From Bacillota bacterium (lineage in GTDB: Bacteria > Bacillota > Clostridia > Peptostreptococcales > Anaerovoracaceae): a stretch of DNA of 13,393 nucleotides. Under the pieces are notes generated by a model, which was not told the origin of the DNA, searched no databases, and saw only the letters and a list, made by a program, of their open reading frames with translations. A program made the position numbers and the translations under genes. The DNA lies in NCBI GenBank assembly GCA_030527065.1, contig JAUNBO010000033.1:1-13393 (forward strand), written 5' to 3'. Positions 1 to 5,570 of this stretch are shown piece by piece; the stretch's first letter is position 1; each line of letters starts with the position of its first letter.

Positions 1-50
1 GAGGGAAGAACGCAGGCCCTGCAAAGGAAGGAGCAGAAGGAGAAAAATCT

Positions 51-314
51 ATGAGAGCGGTAATTACGGTGATCGGGAAAGATACGGTGGGGATACTGGC
101 CATGGTCAGCGGCATCTGCGCCAGGCACAACGCCAACGTCATTGAAGTGACCCAGTCGGTGCTTCAGGAGTTTTTTGCCATGGTGATGCTGATAGACATC
201 TCCCTGATGGACTGCGAGCTTTCGGAGCTGCAAAAGGAGCTCCGGGAAAACAAAATGGGCATGACGGTCCATGTGATGCACGAGGACATTTTCAATTCCA
301 TGCACAGGATATAG
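51..314 (+). CDS. Stand-alone ACT-domain protein (UPF0237 type)
   Basis: An 87-residue protein that consists of a single ACT domain. ACT domains are small beta-alpha-beta-beta-alpha-beta folds that bind amino acids or similar ligands at dimer interfaces, and the GcvR regulators belong to the same fold. The N-terminal strand and loop carry the family pattern around residues 8-15 (IGKDTVGI), where the Asp and Gly line the usual ligand site. No catalytic or DNA-binding domain is attached, so a soluble sensor or partner subunit is likely. The start is supported by AAGGAG at 37-42, eight bases upstream. Its stop codon overlaps the ribosome binding site of the next gene, so the two are co-transcribed and probably translationally coupled. 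The pairing of this family with a PFL-family gene recurs in many Firmicutes. The domain assignment is firm; ligand and role are unknown. The promoter lies left of the window. Confidence 0.93.
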   Translation: MRAVITVIGKDTVGILAMVSGICARHNANVIEVTQSVLQEFFAMVMLIDISLMDCELSELQKELRENKMGMTVHVMHEDIFNSMHRI

Positions 315-324
315 GAGGGCGGCC

Positions 325-1683
325 ATGCTGAATATGTCGGACATCATGGAAACCATCACCATGATACAGGAAGAAAATCTTGATATCCGCACCATCACCA
401 TGGGGATCTCCCTGCTGGACTGCTGCCACGAAGACATAGACCGGTCCTGTTCCAAGGTGTATGAAAAGATCTGCCGGCAGGCGGGGGACCTGGTGGCCAC
501 CGGAACGGCCATAGAAGAAAAGTACGGGATCCCCATCATCAACAAGAGGATCTCAGTTACGCCCGTGGCCATGCTGGCGGCGGCCTCGGGAGGAGACCCG
601 GTGCGCTACGCCCGGACCCTGGACAAGGTGGCGGCGGAGGTGGGAGTCAACTTCATCGGCGGCTATTCGGCTCTGGTCCACAAGGGCTTTTCCCCCGGGG
701 ACCGGGAGCTTCTGGCCTCCATCCCCCAGGCCCTGGCGGAGACGGAGCGGGTCTGCTCCTCCGTCAACGTAGCCAGCACCAGGTCCGGCATCAATATGGA
801 TGCGGTGGCGGAGATGGGCCATATCATAAAGAAAGCCGCAGAGCTGACGGCGGACCGGCAGTGCATAGGTCCCGCAAAGCTGGTGGTCTTCTGCAATGCG
901 CCGGAGGACAACCCGTTTATGGCCGGGGCCTTCCACGGCGCCGGAGAGCCGGACTGTGTGATCAACGTGGGAGTTTCCGGGCCCGGAGTGGTGCGGGCGG
1001 CCCTGGCCAAGGCCGGGCCGGAGCCGGACCTGACCCAGGTGGCGGAGATCATAAAGAGGACGGCCTTCAAGATCACCCGCATGGGGCAGCTGGTGGGGAG
1101 CGAGGCCTCCGCACGTCTGGGGGTGCCCTTCGGGATCGTGGACCTGTCCCTGGCCCCCACCCCTGCCATAGGGGATTCCGTGGCCCATATCCTGGAGGAA
1201 ATGGGGCTGGAACGCTGCGGCGCCTGCGGGACCACCGCCGCCCTGGCCCTGCTGAACGATGCCGTGAAGAAGGGCGGCGTCATGGCGTCATCCAACGTAG
1301 GGGGCCTTTCCGGCGCCTTCATCCCCGTTTCCGAGGATGCGGGAATGATAAGGGCGGCAGAGGCGGGAGCTCTCAGCATAGAAAAGCTGGAGGCCATGAC
1401 GGCAGTGTGCTCCGTAGGCCTGGATATGATAGTGGTGCCGGGAGATACGGAGGCGGCGGTGCTCTCCGGCCTCATCGCCGACGAGGCCGCCATAGGCATG
1501 GTAAACGGAAAGACCACGGCGGCCCGCATCATCCCCGCTATAGGCAAGGGAGTGGGGGACCGGCTGGAGTTTGGCGGGCTTCTGGGCTACGGACCGGTGA
1601 TGGCCATAAACGGCCATTCTCCGGCAAAATTCATCGCCAGGGGAGGGCGTATCCCTGCGCCTCTGCAAAGTCTTAAAAATTGA
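325..1683 (+). CDS. PFL family protein (DUF711 / UPF0210)
   Basis: A 452-residue cytosolic protein of the conserved DUF711/UPF0210 family, full length. The family is called PFL-like because its barrel resembles pyruvate formate-lyase. I see no glycyl-radical motif (RVxGF/Y) near the C terminus, so radical chemistry of the PFL kind is not supported. Recognisable conserved blocks are [10 protein letters not shown] (residues 24-33), STRSGINMD (151-159), [17 protein letters not shown] (189-205), [10 protein letters not shown] (279-288), a CGACGT block with Cys298 and Cys301, and [13 protein letters not shown] (322-334). The CxxC pair could bind metal or be redox active, but that is inference. AGGAGG at 313-318 overlaps the stop of the ACT gene and sets the ATG at 325, seven bases further on. 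The constant pairing suggests that the ACT protein senses a ligand for this protein or binds it. No substrate can be named from sequence. Confidence 0.93.
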   Translation: MLNMSDIMETITMIQEENLDIRTITMGISLLDCCHEDIDRSCSKVYEKICRQAGDLVATGTAIEEKYGIPIINKRISVTPVAMLAAASGGDPVRYARTLDKVAAEVGVNFIGGYSALVHKGFSPGDRELLASIPQALAETERVCSSVNVASTRSGINMDAVAEMGHIIKKAAELTADRQCIGPAKLVVFCNAPEDNPFMAGAFHGAGEPDCVINVGVSGPGVVRAALAKAGPEPDLTQVAEIIKRTAFKITRMGQLVGSEASARLGVPFGIVDLSLAPTPAIGDSVAHILEEMGLERCGACGTTAALALLNDAVKKGGVMASSNVGGLSGAFIPVSEDAGMIRAAEAGALSIEKLEAMTAVCSVGLDMIVVPGDTEAAVLSGLIADEAAIGMVNGKTTAARIIPAIGKGVGDRLEFGGLLGYGPVMAINGHSPAKFIARGGRIPAPLQSLKN

Positions 1684-1717
1684 TTGTATCGGAGCGTGCA
1701 AAATGATAAAATATAAT
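1680..1717 (+). promoter_or_regulatory. AT-rich junction, possible promoter at maf start
   Basis: The PFL/maf junction is a sharp AT-rich island in a GC-rich neighbourhood. It holds TTGATT (1680-1685) and TTGTAT (1684-1689) as possible -35 elements, GATAAA (1705-1710) and a perfect TATAAT (1712-1717). TTGATT to GATAAA has a 19-base spacer and TTGTAT to GATAAA 15 bases; the perfect TATAAT has no good -35 at 17 bases. A promoter using TATAAT would start inside the proposed maf reading frame. Only 19 bases separate the two genes and no terminator is seen, so read-through from the upstream pair is also possible. Confidence 0.25.
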
Positions 1718-2332
1718 GCTGGGGATTGCCGATACCGATTGGTGCTGGCCTCCGGCTCCCCCAGGCGGATCGAAATGTTCCGCCAGCGGGGATTTTCGCC
1801 GGAGGTGCTGCCGGCGGAGGTGGACGAAGAGCTGGAGGAAGGGCTTTCCCTGGAACAGACCGTCATGTATCTGGCGCTGAAAAAGGCCCTCTGGACAGAG
1901 GAACGGCTTCTGGAAGCGGAAGGCGGCGGTCCGGAGGACGGCAAAGCGCTTTATGTGGTGGCGGCGGATACGGTGGTGTATCTGGACCGGATCATAGGAA
2001 AGCCCGTCGACGAAAGGGACGCTCTGGCCATCCTGAGGGAGCTCAGGGGCCGGGAGCATACCGTGGCCAGCGGCGTGGCGCTGATAAAGGCGGGCTCCGG
2101 CCTGCGGAGGATCTTTTGCCGGCGCACCCGGGTATGGTTCAAGGAGTACACGGATCAGGACATCCTGCGGTATATCGCAACGGGAGAGCCTGCGGATAAG
2201 GCCGGCGCCTATGCCATACAGGGCGGCTGGGGGCCTTACGTAGATCACATAGACGGAGACTACGACAATGTCTTGGGGTTTCCCTGGAAGCAGTTCCGGG
2301 AAGAGTTTGCCGCCATGGCGGCCAGGGGGTAG
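1703..2332 (+). CDS. maf: Maf family nucleotide pyrophosphatase
   Basis: A 209-residue Maf/HAM1-like nucleoside triphosphate pyrophosphatase. The family hydrolyses NTPs to NMP and PPi and is thought to clean modified or non-canonical nucleotides from the pool; overexpression affects septum formation in Bacillus. The signature ASGSPRR is at residues 16-22, the catalytic-region ADTVV at 88-92 with Asp89, GKP at 99-101, and the C-terminal block GEPADKAGAYAIQG at 161-174. This last block matches the YhdE-type (dTTP/UTP-preferring) subgroup better than the YceF (m7GTP) subgroup. The start has GGAG at 1691-1694 eight bases upstream, but gives about ten residues more before the first strand than many Maf proteins, so a later start cannot be excluded. 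Its position directly before radC and mreBCD is the classic Bacillus/Clostridium arrangement and supports the call. Confidence 0.95.
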   Translation: MIKYNAGDCRYRLVLASGSPRRIEMFRQRGFSPEVLPAEVDEELEEGLSLEQTVMYLALKKALWTEERLLEAEGGGPEDGKALYVVAADTVVYLDRIIGKPVDERDALAILRELRGREHTVASGVALIKAGSGLRRIFCRRTRVWFKEYTDQDILRYIATGEPADKAGAYAIQGGWGPYVDHIDGDYDNVLGFPWKQFREEFAAMAARG

Positions 2333-2370
2333 GAGAACGGAAGGAGGTTCAGTCGGATCAGGGGGATTTG

Positions 2371-3075
2371 ATGAATGAAAAAGAACAGAGAAGCGCCGTT
2401 ACCATCAAGGAGCTGCCTCTCAGCGAGCGTCCCAGGGAAAAGCTGCTGAAAAACGGGGCGGGGGCCCTCTCCAACCCGGAGCTGCTGGCCATCCTCATCG
2501 GCACAGGGGCCCGAAACGCCTCGGCGGTGGTCCTGGCGGGACGCATCCTGGCGCTGGGGGAAGAAGGCCTTCCCTCTCTGGCCCAATGCACGCCGGAGGA
2601 GCTGGAAGGCGTGGAGGGCATAGGAAAAGCCAAGGCCTGCCAGATCATCGCCGCCCTGGAGCTGGGGCGCAGGATGGCCACCAGCCCCAGGGAAAAGAAG
2701 GTGAGCGCCGGGGACCCGGCGTCGGTGGCGGAGCTTTTTATGGAGAACATGCGCTACATGGGAAGGGAACATTTCCGCATTCTCCTTCTCAACAGCAAGA
2801 ACGAGATCATTGCCGTGGAAGACGCTTCCGTAGGAATACTGAACAGTTCCATGGCACATCCCCGGGAGATTTTCCGGAGCGCCGTGAAAAGAAGCGCCGC
2901 CTCGGTCATAGTGGTCCACAACCACCCCACCGGGGACCCTCTTCCCAGCGGCAGCGATCTGGCGGTGACAGAGCGCTTGGTGGAGGCGGGAAAACTATTG
3001 GGCATAGAGGTCCTGGACCATGTGATCATAGGGGACGGGCGCTTCGTAAGCCTGCGGGAAAAAGGACTGATGTAA
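2371..3075 (+). CDS. radC: RadC/UPF0758 family JAMM-domain protein
   Basis: A 234-residue RadC-family protein, full length. The N-terminal part has a helix-hairpin-helix motif (GVEGIGKAKA, about residues 80-89), which usually contacts DNA. The C-terminal MPN/JAMM domain, from about residue 110, carries the zinc-binding pattern HNH-x7-S-x2-D with His183, His185, Ser193 and Asp196. All metal ligands are present, so the metalloprotease-like site looks intact. Despite the name, a direct DNA-repair role for RadC is doubtful and the substrate is unknown. ATG at 2371 is preferred over the in-frame TTG at 2368, because AGGGGG at 2360-2365 is five bases from the ATG and only two from the TTG. A stronger AAGGAGG at 2341-2347 is too far (23 bases) to serve either start. 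The gene sits 38 bases after maf and 32 before mreB, in the conserved shape-gene order. Confidence 0.95.
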   Translation: MNEKEQRSAVTIKELPLSERPREKLLKNGAGALSNPELLAILIGTGARNASAVVLAGRILALGEEGLPSLAQCTPEELEGVEGIGKAKACQIIAALELGRRMATSPREKKVSAGDPASVAELFMENMRYMGREHFRILLLNSKNEIIAVEDASVGILNSSMAHPREIFRSAVKRSAASVIVVHNHPTGDPLPSGSDLAVTERLVEAGKLLGIEVLDHVIIGDGRFVSLREKGLM

Positions 3076-3107
3076 TTGACGCCACCCATTTGAAAGGAGA
3101 AGCCGGA

Positions 3108-4151
3108 ATGTGTTTTGCACTTTTTACCAAGGATCTGGGAATTGACCTGGGAACAGCCAATACGCTGATTTACTCAAAGGGAAAGGGGATCATCCTGAAC
3201 GAGCCCTCGGTCATCGCAGTGGATGAATATAACAGGAAGATATTGGCCACCGGGTTGGAGGCAAAGGAGATGATAGGCAGGGCGCCGGCTCACATCCGAG
3301 TGGTGCGGCCCATTCAGGACGGCGTCATCTCGGACTTTGAAATGACCCAGACCATGCTGAAGGATTTTCTTCGGAAGGTGGTGCCGGAAAGGTCTTTCAT
3401 TACCAAGACCAGAGTGGTGGTAGGCGTTCCCTCCGGCGTTACGGAGGTGGAGAAGCGGGCCGTGGAGGAAGTGACCCGGCAGATGGGCATCCAGGACGTC
3501 TATATCCTGGACGAACCCTTTGCGGCGGCTCTGGGCGTGGGCCTGCCCGTGGACGAGGCCAACGGCTGCATGATAGCCGACATCGGCGGCGGCACCTCGG
3601 ACATCGCCATCATCGCCCTGGGCGGCATCGTCAACAGCACCTCCATCCGTTTCGCCGGGGATAAAATGGACGAGGCCATCGTAGGATATATGAGGCGGAC
3701 CCACAATCTGCTCATAGGAGATAAGATGGCGGAGAGCATCAAGATGGAGATCGGCTGCGCCCTGCCGGAAGGCGGAGAAGAGCCGGGAAGCCTGCTGTCC
3801 ATGGACGCCAAGGGGAGAGATGTGCTCACAGGCCTGCCCAAAACGGTGCGGATAACGTCTCTGGATGTGATGCAGGCCCTGGAAGAGCCCATAGCCCTCA
3901 TCATAGACGGCATCAAGAGCACTCTGGAAAATGCGCCTCCGGAGCTTTCGGCGGACATCGTCAACAACGGCATGGTCCTCTCCGGCGGCGGGGCCCTGCT
4001 CCGGGGCCTGGACAGGCACATCGAGAATGAAACGGGGATGCAGGTGCACATTGCGGAGAACGCCCTGGAAGCGGTGGCGGAAGGGGCGGGAAAGAGCCTT
4101 CAGGATCTGGAAAAGGTGAAGCGTTATTCCCGCCGTCCCAAGAGGTATTAA
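3108..4151 (+). CDS. mreB: Rod-shape determining protein MreB
   Basis: A 347-residue bacterial actin that forms membrane-attached filaments and positions the elongasome that builds lateral-wall peptidoglycan. The actin-fold nucleotide motifs are complete: phosphate-1 loop DLGTANT (residues 13-19), LDEPFAAALG (134-143) with the expected Glu136, phosphate-2 loop DIGGGTSD (158-165) and the adenosine motif LSGGGALLRG (291-300). The reading frame is open far upstream into radC, but the ATG at 3108 is chosen because AGGAG lies at 3095-3099, eight bases before it, the protein then begins in the usual place just before DLGIDLGTANT, and 347 residues is the standard family length. It is followed by mreC after 32 bases. 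The context with mreC, mreD and PBP2 makes this the elongation MreB rather than an isolated paralogue such as Mbl. Of its 32 Ile codons, seven are ATA by my hand count. Confidence 0.98.
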   Translation: MCFALFTKDLGIDLGTANTLIYSKGKGIILNEPSVIAVDEYNRKILATGLEAKEMIGRAPAHIRVVRPIQDGVISDFEMTQTMLKDFLRKVVPERSFITKTRVVVGVPSGVTEVEKRAVEEVTRQMGIQDVYILDEPFAAALGVGLPVDEANGCMIADIGGGTSDIAIIALGGIVNSTSIRFAGDKMDEAIVGYMRRTHNLLIGDKMAESIKMEIGCALPEGGEEPGSLLSMDAKGRDVLTGLPKTVRITSLDVMQALEEPIALIIDGIKSTLENAPPELSADIVNNGMVLSGGGALLRGLDRHIENETGMQVHIAENALEAVAEGAGKSLQDLEKVKRYSRRPKRY

Positions 4152-4183
4152 AGAGCGGCGGAACAGATAAGGGACAGGGGACT

Positions 4184-5074
4184 ATGAGAGGTTTTTTTCA
4201 GGAGCATACCAGGCTGACCATCGTGCTGTCCACGGTGTTGGTTTTGCTGATTCTTATGGTGGCTTCCTATGCCCGGCACGGGAGCAATTCCCTCCTGGGA
4301 AACGCCATCGAAAAGGGCCTGGTATTTTTACAGGAGCCCGTTTCTCAGGCAGGGGACGGCCTGGCGAACACCCTGCGGGGAGTCTTCCAGTTCAGAAGCA
4401 TTTTAGCGGAGAACCAGGAACTGCTGGAGGAGAACGAAGCCCTGCAGCGGGAGCTGGTGCTCCAGTCTCTCAAGGCTGAGGAGCTGTCGGAGCTTCAGGC
4501 CCTGTCAGAAGGGCTGAGCTATGTGAGCCGCCTGGAAAGCTACGATTATCTGGCGGCGGACGTGGTGGCCATGGACGCCTCGGACTGGTTTTCCGTCTTT
4601 ACCATCAATGCGGGGACGGACCGGGGCGTAAAGGAGGATTCCACCGTCATAAACGGCGACGGCCTGGTGGGGAGAGTCCTTTCCGTGGGAACGGATTGGG
4701 CCAAGGTCATTTCCATCATAGACGAAAGCAACAACATCAGCTTCAAGGTGTACCGGGACATGAGCATCCTGGGCATCCTCAGCGGCACCGGCGCCGGGAT
4801 GCTGGAAGGCTATCTGCTGGACCCGGACGCTTCCATAATAGAAGGAGACGTCCTCATCACCTCCGGCATGGAGATTTACCCGGAGGGAGTGGTGATCGGC
4901 ACGGTGACTTCCATCACCTGGGACAACGACGCCCTGCTGAAGCGGGTGGAAGTGGAGCCCGGGGTCTTTTTCCGCAACATCCAGAAGGTGGCCGTCCTGA
5001 CGGAAAAGAGCGGAGTTTCCGTTGAGGAAGCCGCCGGCGAGAGCCGGGAGCCGGGAGGCGAAGATGAAATATAG
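4184..5074 (+). CDS. mreC: Rod-shape determining protein MreC
   Basis: A 296-residue bitopic membrane protein that links cytoplasmic MreB/MreD to the extracellular domain of PBP2 and activates it. One transmembrane helix spans about residues 11-29. A coiled coil runs over about 70-112, rich in Glu/Leu heptads such as ENQELLEENEALQRE. The extracellular beta-barrel domain covers about 120-275 and contains the family blocks NGDGLVGRV (157-165) and TSGMEIYPEGVVIG (226-239). The C-terminal tail is short and acidic. The ribosome binding site is poor: AGGGG at 4176-4180 is only three bases from the ATG, which might limit MreC relative to MreB. The last 11 bases overlap the start of mreD. The family call is firm from architecture and position. 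Confidence 0.96.
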   Translation: MRGFFQEHTRLTIVLSTVLVLLILMVASYARHGSNSLLGNAIEKGLVFLQEPVSQAGDGLANTLRGVFQFRSILAENQELLEENEALQRELVLQSLKAEELSELQALSEGLSYVSRLESYDYLAADVVAMDASDWFSVFTINAGTDRGVKEDSTVINGDGLVGRVLSVGTDWAKVISIIDESNNISFKVYRDMSILGILSGTGAGMLEGYLLDPDASIIEGDVLITSGMEIYPEGVVIGTVTSITWDNDALLKRVEVEPGVFFRNIQKVAVLTEKSGVSVEEAAGESREPGGEDEI

Positions 5075-5567
5075 ATACGCATTCCTGTTTTTTTCAGCGG
5101 CCTTCCTTTTTCAGTCCGCTTTGGCGGGGCATCTGGCCGTCTTTGGCGTCGCGCCGAATCTGGTGCTGTGTACCGCTCTGCTTTTTGCGTTCCTGTATGA
5201 CGTCAAATATGCCTTTGTCATGGGGGTCGTCTTCGGCCTTCTTCTGGACCTTTGCTTTTCGCAGCTTGCGGGAGCGGCGTCCCTGTCCTGTCTGGCTGCG
5301 GTGCTGGCGGTGAGCCTGCTGAAAAGGTCCTGGGCCCGGGACAGCTTCCTGTCCCTTTTCATCGTTTGCATCGCCGGGACCGGCTGCTACTATCTGGCGT
5401 ACTGGCTCATCCTGTTTGCGGCGGCCGGCTACTATCCCTTCCTGTCCATGGCAGCCCTGCTGCCGGTGCTTCTGCCTTATCATTTCACAGTGATGGTCCT
5501 GTTTTATCTGGCGGAACGGAGAAGTTCCGCCCGCCATCCTCAGGACAGATACATCAGGGGGGTGTAA
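5064..5567 (+). CDS. mreD: Rod-shape determining protein MreD
   Basis: A 167-residue, very hydrophobic integral membrane protein of the MreD family, part of the MreBCD-RodA-PBP2 complex. Five to six membrane helices can be seen, at about residues 5-22, 27-45, 48-65, 70-87, 95-121 and 128-150. The family's APNLVL (30-35) and GLLLDL (58-63) blocks are recognisable. The ATG at 5064 is chosen over an in-frame earlier start at 5022: GGGAGG at 5053-5058 lies five bases upstream, and the protein then begins directly with the first helix, as usual. The start lies inside mreC (11-base overlap), so translation is probably coupled. The stop is three bases before the PBP2 start. MreD diverges fast, so the call rests on length, topology and position between mreC and PBP2. 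Confidence 0.93.
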   Translation: MKYRYAFLFFSAAFLFQSALAGHLAVFGVAPNLVLCTALLFAFLYDVKYAFVMGVVFGLLLDLCFSQLAGAASLSCLAAVLAVSLLKRSWARDSFLSLFIVCIAGTGCYYLAYWLILFAAAGYYPFLSMAALLPVLLPYHFTVMVLFYLAERRSSARHPQDRYIRGV

Positions 5568-5570
5568 GCC

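Noticed and set aside
325..1683. PFL family protein as a glycyl-radical enzyme.
   Set aside because: There is no RVxGF/Y glycyl-radical motif in the C-terminal region and no activating radical-SAM gene nearby; the name reflects only fold similarity.
2586..3107. An N-terminal extension of MreB through the open frame beginning at 2586.
   Set aside because: This part overlaps radC in another frame and reads as a Gly/Arg/His-rich shadow. The start at 3108 has its own ribosome binding site and gives the standard MreB length.
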